Shown here one piece after another: positions 41,159 through 60,664 of a stretch of DNA of 64,000 bases. A model generated the notes under the pieces. The model was not told the DNA's origin. It worked only from the letters and a program-made list of their open reading frames with translations, and searched no databases. A program made the position numbers and the translations under genes. Location: contig NW_026516236.1 in NCBI RefSeq assembly GCF_025602895.1, forward strand, positions 248,001 through 312,000. Direction: 5' to 3'. The number at the start of each line of letters is the position of its first letter. The first letter of the stretch is position 1. Source of the DNA: Polychytrium aggregatum. Lineage: Eukaryota; Chytridiomycota; Chytridiomycetes; Polychytriales.

Positions 41159-42139
41159 CGAACATGTATCGATTGAGTGCAAAAACACAAAGCGGGTACA
41201 TCTGGGCGATGGCGTCGTTCAGAGGTGCCTGCCTGTTGCCTGAATACACACCGTCGCTGCCATGACCATATCAGCAGACGAGTCCAAGCAGCGGCCCAAG
41301 TGATCCATGTGTTGCATACCGACAGCCTGCGTATTTGATCGAAGCAGTGTGCATGCGGAGCGGGTTGCGATGATTGCCACGATTGCAACGATTGCGACGA
41401 TTGCGCGGCGACGGCTGCTCTGTATCCTCAACGTATTTGCACAGAAGACACCGTCGACTGCAATGCCCCGCTGAAGTGATCAGTTGCAATGATCAGTTGC
41501 AATGATCGCTCGTAGCGCTCAATGCCATCATCAACCACAGCGATCCACCCCGGCGATCCACCTCGGCGATCGTCTATGGATTGAGGCACAGAGCGCCACA
41601 GAACACGTCCGTCTTTGCCGGCGCTCAACCCAAACAGCGACTCCTTCGACACCCTCCAGCGGCCCTTCGCACGGCCTGGGATGGCCTCGGCTGCCCCCCC
41701 CCCCAGTCGCCCGTTTTCGTTTTTCGCCGTCTGCGGACCTCCCTCCCAGGCGTCCTTCTTGCTGGCTCGGGCCCACACTCCCCGTCTTCCTCGGCGCGCT
41801 CTCTCTCGCATCTGCATTGCCCTTTGCTCGCACCGGCACTACTTGCCCACTTCGGCATTGCTCGCTCTCACCCTTGCGTGTGCTTGGCTTTTACCACATA
41901 TCCTCCGTCAACTTTACCGTCTGCAAGCCGTTGCCTGCTGCCTCGGCTACTCGCCTATCATCCGATCCTCCACTCGACCTGCTGTTTCTGCCGTTGTCGG
42001 CCTGGACTCGTTGCTGCTGCTGCTGCTGCTGCTGGTGCTCTCGACTCGATCGTCTCTGCTCTAGATCGCTGGTTCGTCTTTGTCGCCTTTGGCATCTCCC
42101 TCGTCCTCGCCCTCCGTTGCCCTGTCCATCGTCTGCCCA
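41159..42139. other. ARP4-INO80 intergenic, no gene recognised
   Basis: This probably holds the ARP4 3' UTR and INO80 promoter/leader. CT-rich stretches and a C10 run (about 41695-41704) occur, and a GCTGCTGCT run lies at 42011-42031. Long open frames here come from base composition and show no motifs. Confidence 0.45.
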
Positions 42140-51660
<9,521 letters not shown>

Positions 51661-53139
51661 CTCCCATGGCCGGTCTGCACCCGCAACTGTATCTGTGTCA
51701 CTGCCCTGGCTGGCTCTGCGACTGTCGTCTCGTCTTGTGATCAATACAGCAGAGATGACTGCGGTGCGCAAGTCGATTGCGAGAACGAGGGAAAGCCGTT
51801 GGCCGACCCCGTAAAGCTTCCAGCGGGGATACTGCTGTTCCGGTCGCTACAGCTTGATATATGGCAAGAGCGCGAGCAGCGGCGTCGGTAGATGGACTTG
51901 GATGTCTTTGGTCATGGAGGCCCTGATTGTCTCTCGTCGCATCTTATGCCAAGGCCAGGCGGCTGGCCGGAGGCCACGCATACGAGTCTGCGATTCACGG
52001 CCAAGGCTTTTGATCAGCAAGGACACAATGACTGGGGGGCTCTGCTGAATGGAAATGTGTCCGACAAAGGGCGAATGTGTCGAGTTGAGAGCGTGCGACG
52101 ACGAAATGAGCAGTGTGTCCGACCCTGCCAATCACCAATCCGAAACATACGTCACCGCGGATCAAAGTTGGCTGAGCGAAAGACACAAGTCGCTGTACTT
52201 CTCCCGTTCGATTGTTCTCGACAATAGCCTCTCTGTGCAGTTTCCGTCAAAGGACCCGACCAAGACGAACGAGGCACTGCAGTCGAGAATCACGCCACTC
52301 GAGGGTGCGAATGCATCGGCGCTGAAACGAAGAGCACCCAACCGTCGATGAATGACCGACAGCACACTTTCTTTAGACTCTCCTTTCTGTCGTCTCCACT
52401 AAACAAGTCCCACGAAACCAGCGTCGCCGACGGTGTCTGATCCTCTGCATCCCCCTACGCTGTTGGAACTGGGGAAGGTGAGCATTTTCAGGGCGAATTG
52501 TAGATTCCCAACCACACGCTCTCTGGCTGCACCGAGTCCACTCTTGAGCGAAAGACTGGCGTGCTGACAACTGAGCGATTGCCGGCCGCCGTGTGACCGG
52601 AGAACATTCAAGCACGGCTCGAGATGTTTGGTAGTGGGGCGCTTGCGAGGATGCGAGTTTTTGGCCAACGAAGGTACTTCCGAGCTCGCTATCGAAGGCT
52701 GCAGCCCGGTCAGCGATTCCTGATACCACCTTGCCCTGTTATTACATCTCTCCAGGCAGTTGGTGAAATCCCCTAGTTGTAAACACCCTCTGTCCCATCA
52801 AATCATTTGTCGTACGGAGCACACTTTGCACCGAATTCCTCATCGACGCGGGTACTCACATCTACTGACGCTACCAAGCGAACGGCTATCGACTGTAGTT
52901 TCTTCATTTCAGGCTACCCGTAAGTCGGTGCGGCTGCCGGCTTGTGCCTCGCATTTGGTGCAAACTGTCTTCGCCTCATTTGCATCACAGGACCATGAAT
53001 TCTTGGATCCAACAGAGCGGATTCAACTCCAGCTTCTGATGTCCGCCATCGCATCTATGCACACTCGCGCGATGCTTCCTTTGCTTGTATGTTGTTTGAC
53101 TGACGCATATTTCCTCGATATGTGTGTCGCCCAGACAAC
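51661..53139. other. Intergenic, about 1.5 kb, no gene recognised
   Basis: This separates INO80 from the F-box/repeat gene. Open frames at 52049-52351 (plus) and 52373-52729 (minus) lack motifs and splice partners. No repeat or RNA gene was seen. Confidence 0.45.
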
Positions 53140-55158
53140 ATGGCTCGCTTTGCAGATCTCCCCAACACAGTCCTGTCGCACATTTACAAGTTCTGCCACC
53201 ACCCACTAAACTTGAGCCAGACCAACAAGAACCTCAACCAATGCTCCAAGCTACCGTCAACCCGCGTCTTGTGGCTGCTGCATCACAAAGAGATGCTCAT
53301 GAAGTGGGCCACTGAGCAAGATTCGAAGAAAGTAACGAGCTACACCCAGTGGGTCGACCGCCACGAAGATCGACAAGCCAGAGAGTATGGCTCCTTTCCC
53401 GATAAACTCATCTCTGCCGACGTCTGCCTGGTTCTGATCAAGGTTCTGACAAAGTACAAGGGTCCGGACCACAAGCTTCTCATCCAAACAGCATGGTTCC
53501 GCATCTGCCAGGAGCGACGGATGAAGCTCTCTTCGGAGCTGTTCTTCTCGCTTCAGTCGCGGCTCTACGACTACTTTGACGAGTCCTCGTGGAAAATATG
53601 GGTCTACATGCTCATTTCGGCTTCTACGGTCGCCCATGAGAACACCCAGGTGGCCGACTATGGGCTGCGCTGTCTCGAAAAGCTCGTGAAGAGCCATCGC
53701 ACCTTTGTTTTTGAAAATGTGCCTGATGCGCCGCACTTGGCAGTCCAGCTCAACAACCTCGATGTCCTCGACTTCCTCTTCAAGGACGGCGGCTACTTCA
53801 CCGAGATGCTCTACGACATTCTGCAAGTCGCAGTCGCGAACGATATGTGGGAGATATCCAACTACCTCATCGCCAAGATAGGCTTCACCGAGGAGAAGGC
53901 GTCGCTTATTAAGATGTACAACGACATTTCCATCATCAGCAAGAACGTCGCCAAGGGCAACCTCGACATAGTCCGGCAGATCGTCGATCGCTGGAAACAA
54001 GAGTGCAATCCCGGCACCTTCAACGTGCGATGGCGCATCTGCATCGAAAGTGCCTGCGAAAAGGGCGATCTGGTCCTGGCCCAGGTGATGTTTGGCCTCC
54101 GACCAGAGGACAGCGACGAGTTCCAAGTCACGGCGCGCATGCTTGCTTTGGCGGTGGTTGCCAAGAACGACGACTTGGTCGAATTCATCCTGGAACAAGC
54201 CCCGCGAACCATCGACCACCCCGACACTCGCCAATCCGTGTCTTCGCTGGTCGCCGCCCCGGAGGAGCCGCTTTTGCTCAACCTTCCCACCGATCCCGTC
54301 ATTCGACGAAGCGAGCTGCTTTCGCGCTACTGCTCGACCTCAGACGAGCACCTTGGCAGGGAGCTTGGCACCACCTTCGCGGGCATCCAAAGCACCAACA
54401 ATGCCCAGCTGCATCGCTATCAGGTCGTCAAGTACCTCTTGAATCCGCCCAACGCGACCAACCCTGGATTCAAGCCGCTGCACCTCGAGCCACAGATCGC
54501 CGAAGACTGTGTTTGGTCGGCCATCAACCTGCGTGCCTACGATGTCGCATCTCTGATCCGAGAGTCGGGTGTTGAGCTCGGCTGGATGGAAAAGCAGAAT
54601 AACGAGGATCTGGAAGCCATGACCCTCGAGCTGGCAAGCCGATCCGAGAAGGACCGCGCAATCATCACCCCGATCGCCGTTGCACTCTTTGCCTGCCTCG
54701 GCGGTTCGTGGGACGGTTCCGAGCTCGCCGTGGAAGGGAGAGTCAAGGACCCGCTCAGCAACGGCAATTGGCTCCAGGCCAACCTGCCCACTCCCGTGCT
54801 GCGCCCCTCGCCTCGGCCCAGCTTCCAGCGTCCTGTGGTCTCCAGAAAGCTTCGTACCGAGCTCGAGTCCAGCGAGCCGGTCCATGGCGCTGTTCGCAAC
54901 ATCATCGACCCCGCCGACCCATTCTGGACGGCATTTCTGTCGGGAGCCTCTGAGGAGCTTGCGGATCTCGAGTCGAAGCTTGGCACCCTCAACTTTGGGT
55001 GGATGGAGCCTGCTCGTGAGACCGCACCACTCGGGACTGACGCTTCCGAGGAAACCCCGGCCGAGTGCTGGCAGGCCAACTTTGGTGGCCAAGACCCACC
55101 CGAGTCTGAGATGGGCGTGTTTGTGGCCCTTGGTGGCATGCACAGGCCCGAAATGTAG
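53140..55158 (+). CDS. Intronless F-box-like protein with ankyrin-type helical repeats
   Basis: 672 residues in one exon. Residues 1-40 (FADLPNTVLSHIYKFCHHPLNL, then LNQCSKLPSTRVLW) have the spacing of an F-box, which docks substrates onto Skp1-cullin ubiquitin ligases. The remainder to about residue 520 is alpha-helical with ankyrin-like units: NNLDVLDFLFKDGG, AVANDMWEISNYLIAKIGF, AKGNLDIVRQIVDRW, ACEKGDLVLAQVMF, AVVAKNDDLVEFILEQAP. These follow the A/x-x-G-x-L-x-x-V pattern. The C-terminal 150 residues are Pro/Ser-rich and less ordered. I take Met 53140 because an F-box starts two residues later; a Met six codons upstream is possible. Large F-box/ankyrin proteins form expanded families in zoosporic fungi, which is background knowledge rather than proof. 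The lack of introns contrasts with most neighbours. Confidence 0.75.
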   Translation: MARFADLPNTVLSHIYKFCHHPLNLSQTNKNLNQCSKLPSTRVLWLLHHKEMLMKWATEQDSKKVTSYTQWVDRHEDRQAREYGSFPDKLISADVCLVLIKVLTKYKGPDHKLLIQTAWFRICQERRMKLSSELFFSLQSRLYDYFDESSWKIWVYMLISASTVAHENTQVADYGLRCLEKLVKSHRTFVFENVPDAPHLAVQLNNLDVLDFLFKDGGYFTEMLYDILQVAVANDMWEISNYLIAKIGFTEEKASLIKMYNDISIISKNVAKGNLDIVRQIVDRWKQECNPGTFNVRWRICIESACEKGDLVLAQVMFGLRPEDSDEFQVTARMLALAVVAKNDDLVEFILEQAPRTIDHPDTRQSVSSLVAAPEEPLLLNLPTDPVIRRSELLSRYCSTSDEHLGRELGTTFAGIQSTNNAQLHRYQVVKYLLNPPNATNPGFKPLHLEPQIAEDCVWSAINLRAYDVASLIRESGVELGWMEKQNNEDLEAMTLELASRSEKDRAIITPIAVALFACLGGSWDGSELAVEGRVKDPLSNGNWLQANLPTPVLRPSPRPSFQRPVVSRKLRTELESSEPVHGAVRNIIDPADPFWTAFLSGASEELADLESKLGTLNFGWMEPARETAPLGTDASEETPAECWQANFGGQDPPESEMGVFVALGGMHRPEM

Positions 55159-56373
55159 GCCCGGCAGATCGGGCCGACAGACAACGCCATTCCCTCAACA
55201 AGGTAATCTGGCTGCAGTGCTTTGGATGATGATTCCGTCTGCGACGAGCGCAGGGAGAGGGCCTTAGTCATATCCAGTGCTGGTGGTAGACACCCCAGGC
55301 GGGGTTGGTTGAAGCATCGGCAAATCATAGGCAGTGTCGGGTGTCAACCGGAATCTGTGGTATGGAACTAATCGCTCGCTCGCTCGCTGCTCCTGCAGAT
55401 GCTTGGTAACACTGTTTATTGAGCTCTCTACTCAGCTTTCTTTGGAAGTATACCATGAGCGTGCATTTGACGAGCGGAGATGCTGGGTGCGCAAGAGGAT
55501 AGCACAGCAAGGGTCGACCTACGCCTGATTCACTGAAGAGCAGGCTTGGCTTGAATGCAAGTAGTATTTGACGTGGGAATGGAGCAGCACCGATAGCATG
55601 GAAATGGCGCTCTGCGACTGCGAACCGGGCGAAGCGCATGGAGTAGCACTGTCGTGGAGATATCGGGTTGCGAATCCACGCGATCGATTGCTGGTGACTG
55701 AATATACATCGTTCCCAAAACGAAATGGGACATTCCGTTTGAGCTAGGACAGCTGTGGCTTTCTGGAACCTGAATACACCCACCCGCCCATCGCCCCCAA
55801 TGGCCAAACCATGTCCAAGGAGACCGAGGTGGTGATTGCCTTTGGAAATGCCTCCTGGAAGCAAGGGAAGGGATATACATCCAGCCCATTGGAGCCTATG
55901 GATCGTGTCGCTGATGCCGTTGGCATAAAGAGACTGTCCCGTTGCTTTCTGGATTGACTGGACTGCCCAGCATGACCTTTCGCCGCAGCGACGAAATGTG
56001 CGTGTACAGATGTGCAGGTGTGCATGTGCGTGTGTGTGTATTGAAGATCGGAAAGCGGACCATTGACCTAGAAACTGAATGTCCCCTTTCGCTGCGCGAG
56101 CCTTCATCAGTAGGACCCCGATGCGATGCGCTGTAGCCTGTTCAAGGACGATTTTTCTCATTATAGTTGCGCGAGCTGTCGCAGCAACCGAAGAGCATAT
56201 CACTTCATGCTAGAGAGAGCAGTAGGGGCGAGAGTCATCTTGTTGCCCCGGCTACAGTTGGATGAAGCGCTGCTCTCCCGGCCTCCTTCATATGTGCAAA
56301 CCATGAGCAGTGCCACACGGCTCGGAAGGTGTTCCTGCCGACTGCCAGACCAACTTGGCAATATGCATGCGGC
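55159..56373. other. Intergenic between F-box gene and DOT1
   Basis: A long minus-strand frame (55325-56203, 292 codons) has no recognisable motif and is cysteine/histidine-rich without spacing. The only suggestive element is the plus-strand fragment at 55748-55957, listed separately. Confidence 0.4.
55748..55957 (+). pseudogene. Possible fragment of a TnpB/Fanzor-like transposon nuclease
   Basis: An open stretch bounded by stop codons contains VVIAFGNASWKQGKGYTSSP and then DRVADAVGIKRL. This resembles the A/Y-G-x-A-S/x-F followed by KG....P segment that lies between the RuvC-like motifs and the zinc ribbon in eukaryotic TnpB/Fanzor proteins. I find no RuvC Asp/Glu motifs and no zinc-ribbon CxxC in frame on either side, so if the match is real this is a broken remnant. 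It could equally be an unrelated coding exon. Based on pattern memory alone. Confidence 0.3.
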
Positions 56374-59300
56374 CTATAGCTGCTTATGAAGCTCTCCGAG
56401 CGAGGCCCGATCGACTGTGTGGATAAAGTATCGACCGCCCTCGTTTGTCCAGGAGACACTGGGAACAGAACACGCACAAGCGTCATTATCGATGGATCGC
56501 ACCGAACCGAAGGAACGTTCGATATCAGGTGCGTTCCAGCAGCTCGACACTAACTTCAGCATAAATTGCATCATTCCACCTCCAACGCAATCAAATGAGA
56601 TGGCGCTTACGAGCGAAGCAGTCTTGCCACAGCCAACACCGAGACATACCTGTCCCGAGCAAAGTAGTGCTCCTCAATGCTGAATATTGACTCGATGGCA
56701 TTGCTTCGCCGCAGACTCACTTTCCGATCGATTGGCACAAAGTTCTTGAGCGAAACGACCTGGGCGAGGGTTGTGTGAGTGTTTTGGAAGTGTTAGAACA
56801 GCCGACAGCTCAACGAAGCGGCAAAGCAGAATATAAATCCACATAGCAGACTTGAATGGGTCTATAGAAGGCGCTGTAAAGGAATGTCGCTGACGTATGC
56901 TAGACATCTGGACGCGTAAAGCATATCGATAGTGAAGCAATGCTCAGTGGTGAGTCGCGGAAATCGCTGGCCACCCCTGTTGTGGCCACCGACTGGGCAA
57001 CAAAACGCACCTTGGCAGTGTCCTTGAGATCCAGAAACTTGTGGAGAATTCTCTGATTCAGTTGGGCATCAAAGGCATAGCTGGCAGCACAGACAGAGAG
57101 TGGTATTGGTATCAACTTCCAGCGCATAAGGCGACAGTATACCTCAGATGAACCACCGAAACGACATCAAGGTAGATTGAATAGAATGAATCAGCCAGAT
57201 CGCGAGGCACTGCATGGTGCTTGCACACTGCGGAACACAGCACCAGGGAAGCGTGGTGGTCGTGCTGCGATGTGACGAAGCGTATTACTTGTTGACGAAA
57301 ATGATGTCAGCTCGCCTGATCACATCATGGATCTCTGGGTCCTCGAGAAAGTCTCCTTGCTTCAAAGTAATTTTGCCACAGGGCTTTGCATAGTAGCTGA
57401 GTGTCTCGGCAAGTGCAAGGGCACGGAGATGAGTGGGGATTGCAAACAAAGCACGCCTGTATCAGATTGAAATCCGGGGAGCTCTTTGCAGTCCGACTGA
57501 TTTGGATGTACATCCAAGTGGGGCAGTCCGCCTGGAGGCCTTGGTGCTATACACAAGGCCTATATCCTTGCATTTTGCTTACCGGAGTCTCGACAGCAGC
57601 TCCTTGCACTGTTTCTTTGCGAGCTTACTTGGAATCGGCATCACTTCGATCCCGTACGACTCGCAAAGACACTGTGCGGCGATCTGGAGCACTACATTTC
57701 CAATACCACTGCCCTGGTGACGATGTAGATGCGGCCGGGGAGAGTCGATCCATTAGCTGCAGAGCCGCCGGATGGGTCGATTTGGGTCAAGCTGCCCAAC
57801 CACTCGCGATCGCGAATGTCAGCTGAGTCCCACGTTGGTCTATGATGCATTTGCAAACCACAATGACGCGGAGACGATGGTTCGCTGACAGATTGGTGTC
57901 ACTGGCAGCTTGTTGACTCACCATATCCAGGAACACATGGTGGGGCTGGATCTTGGCCCGGTCGATGATCTCGCTGACGAGTGAGTGCTTGACCTCACCG
58001 TAGACATTGTTTGAAAACTCTGCCACATGCCACATCCGCAGCAATCAGGCCCAGCGGCACAGATGTTCCGTGAGCAAAGTTAGCACTCCATGGGATCGAT
58101 ATATGGTTGTTCTTGAGCGTGCACGTATTGGTCGGGGGTAAAGAATGCAGTACTTTCCGGTGAAAGCAAGCTCTCGATGAAAGTCAAGCTACCTCGATAG
58201 TTATTCAGGTGGTTGGAGTATGGCGCGACCGAGCGGGCATATGCTTGATCCAGTATGTGCGACACCAGCTTGGGCGATGCAGCGCCGCCGAGCCCCTCGC
58301 ATCTCTCAAACAAGCCCTGCTTCTTGAGTTCCCTGAGCTGCGCGTTGAACGCAGCAACGCCGTCACGTAGATCCTGGACGTTCCTCCGATGGCAAGACTT
58401 GATGATCTTGCGCAGAGTTCCATGTTTTGTATCCCCAAACTTGGATGAGTGCTCCTTCGGAATACAAAACTCGACAATCATCTGAGTTGTCGTGTAAATA
58501 TCATGGGTTGGGTTGTATTCGCCGAGTTTAGTGGGCACAACCAGGGGGAATCTGGAGCAGAGCGAGACGGGTAAGCGGACTGGCTTGCTCAATCACTAGC
58601 GATTATGGTCAAGTGCGAGGTGACAGGCAAGTGGGCGGCGAGCAAGTATGTGCTTGTCAAAGTGGCTTTGGGGTGCATCGGTGACTCCAAATGCTCCGAC
58701 ACCTTGAGAAGGCAGATGCACTCTCATCGGCCGTCCTTACTTCTCGACAGCGTCGATCCCTGGATATTCCAGGTCTATCGACTCAATTGCGAAGCCATTC
58801 GGACGCTTGCCTCCAGACACAGCTGTATCGACTGCCAATCGGTTGAAAACCATTCGGGGTAAGTAAGGATGGAACGATAGTAGAGTGCTGACATGATATA
58901 CACCCAATAGGCCATGTCAGCCAGCCAGGGTCGTTTGAGAGCAACCATCAACTCGGGAAGCCAAATTTCATGGGGTATTCGATGTCTTCCAGCGATGCAT
59001 CGTATGGGTGCACCCGGACCCTATCTGCCTGTGCACCGAGGGTCTGCGATTCCACTCAAAGTCGGCGCTGAAGAATGGCGGGAGATAGCAACGACTTACA
59101 TGATATGTAGTGGGCCGATGTCGACTGGATGACTGTCAGGGCATCGACACACGGTAGGAGCGATCGTTTCGAGATGTGTCGGTTGTCTTTGGGCCTTGGT
59201 AGAGTCGGGTCCTGCCTGGGCTTTGCCTCCTTCTTCTTTTCAGACAAGACTGACGAAGGGTGCGATGCGCCAGGCTCGGCCACCTTCGCGTCTGTTTTGC

Positions 59301-60157
59301 TATCCGATGGGGCTGACACAAGCAATCCGCCCGCCGATTGTCGTTCCAGAGAGTCCATAGTGGTCGATGGTGCCTTGTCGGAAGGCGGCCGGGATGGTGT
59401 TGCATTTCCAACGCTCCAGTCGGGTGTCTCGGAGGAGACTCCGGTGCCGGACTTTGTTCGGGGTCCTTCTGCAACACTGCTGCCGTGATGATTTTGGTTG
59501 TCCCCGGCAGATGGGCTTTCATGAATCGGTTTGGTTTCGGCCGAGGCTCCACTCGAAGCTTCATTTGGAGACAGTAGCCGACGAGGGCGCTCAACTGCTG
59601 CTGATGGCGATGGAGGGCCCCGATTGGATTCAGGCCTCGGAGCAAACGAGGGAGTGCTACTGGAGAGGCCGCTGCTCCGACCGAGAGGAGACCGCAGCCT
59701 TTCTATCGGCTCGTTATTGGATGGAAGCGATCGACTCTCTAAAAATGACAATCGCGCGCTCTGTGGTCAGCCAAAGGTGATGGGTGCGATGGCCACAATG
59801 TCTCGATAGGCGAAGGGAGCGATGCCGTCGATTGGGGTCGACTTTACCACTGGTTCCAGCTTGAGGCTCGCTGCCTACCGCTGCGACGGATAGGAGAGCG
59901 GGAGTCGGGGTTGGCTCTCGCGATATCGGTTCAGCAAACGATTGGGGAGAGGATGGGGCTGGTGAGTGGATGGAGAGAAGCGGGCCCGTCCGCCGCAGGA
60001 GAGGCTTCATCTCGCCATTTGTGGCAATCGGAAGGTAGACGAATCGTTTCTGTGGCGGCGACAGCGGCTGTGACGCTATCGGTGTGTTGTTGGTGATTTG
60101 TGTATATATCCGATGGTGAAACTTGCGCTTCTGGCCGGATGCAACAATCGAAGACAT
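56374..60157 (-). CDS. DOT1: Histone H3K79 methyltransferase DOT1, 11 exons
   Basis: DOT1 methylates H3 Lys79 in the nucleosome core with a non-SET, class I SAM fold. Exons (complement) 59848-60157, 59100-59738, 58741-58831, 58193-58551, 57922-58019, 57583-57713, 57289-57456, 57011-57080, 56721-56759, 56650-56690, 56374-56458 give 676 residues, all in frame. Exons 1-2 encode a disordered, basic, Ser/Pro-rich N terminus. The catalytic core follows: IDLEYPGIDAVEKFPLVVP, ARSVAPYSNHLNNYREFSNN, VYGEVKHSLVSEIID, VFLDM|GSGIGNVVLQ (SAM motif I, split by an intron), CESYGIEVMP, KQGDFLED, ADIIFVNNYAFD (the NNYAF/NPPY-like motif, also split by an intron), LNQRILHKFLDLK and VSWTNEGGRYFIHTVDR. Motif order and spacing match the family. 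The start (Met 60157) precedes a KRK motif; 5' exon choice is less certain than the core. Confidence 0.94.
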
Positions 60158-60664
60158 GGCTGCAAGCGAAGAGCGAGGTGAGCCTGGACGAGGCGTCGAT
60201 GGGGGGCAAAGGACTGTGCTTGCGCAGAGGAGCGAGACCAAAGAGCAGCCGTTCGGTTGGAACTGGATGAACACAGATGCCGATGCTCGAGGTTGATGCT
60301 GGGCGAAGGATGAAATGTCAGCGCGAGCGAATGGTGAAGGACGGCGATCTTGGATCGAGTGCGCCCGACAGGATCGAGTGCGCCAGTGTGGATCACGTGG
60401 ATCCCAAGAAAGAGACAAGCAGATATTCCACCAGAAGCAGGATGCAACCATCGCATCGCCCACCCAGCCCTGCCGCCCCATAATGGTTTGATGGAATGTG
60501 TATATTCAGGAGCAAGCCCTTTGATCAAAAACAAGGTGCCCCGTTCAATCGTGAACGCCGTGAAACTCGTAATATATCCCGCGGCCTTCCGTGGAACTCA
60601 AAACAGGTATGGCATGCAAACATCGGCCCGAATGGCGAGCAGCCCTGTCGACGCATCATCGCAT
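60158..60664. other. Intergenic, no gene recognised
   Basis: This is the promoter region of DOT1 and the 3' flank of the HECT ligase gene, both on the minus strand. No coding exon, RNA or notable repeat is seen. Confidence 0.5.

Noticed and set aside
55325-56203. 292-codon minus-strand frame between the F-box gene and DOT1
   Set aside because: No recognisable domain, no splice partners, and it overlaps the plus-strand transposase-like fragment; treated as chance.
57600-57640. An extra 14-nt intron in DOT1 with GTAAGC...CAAAG borders
   Set aside because: Too short to be spliced, and reading straight through gives the conserved PSKLAKKQ sequence.
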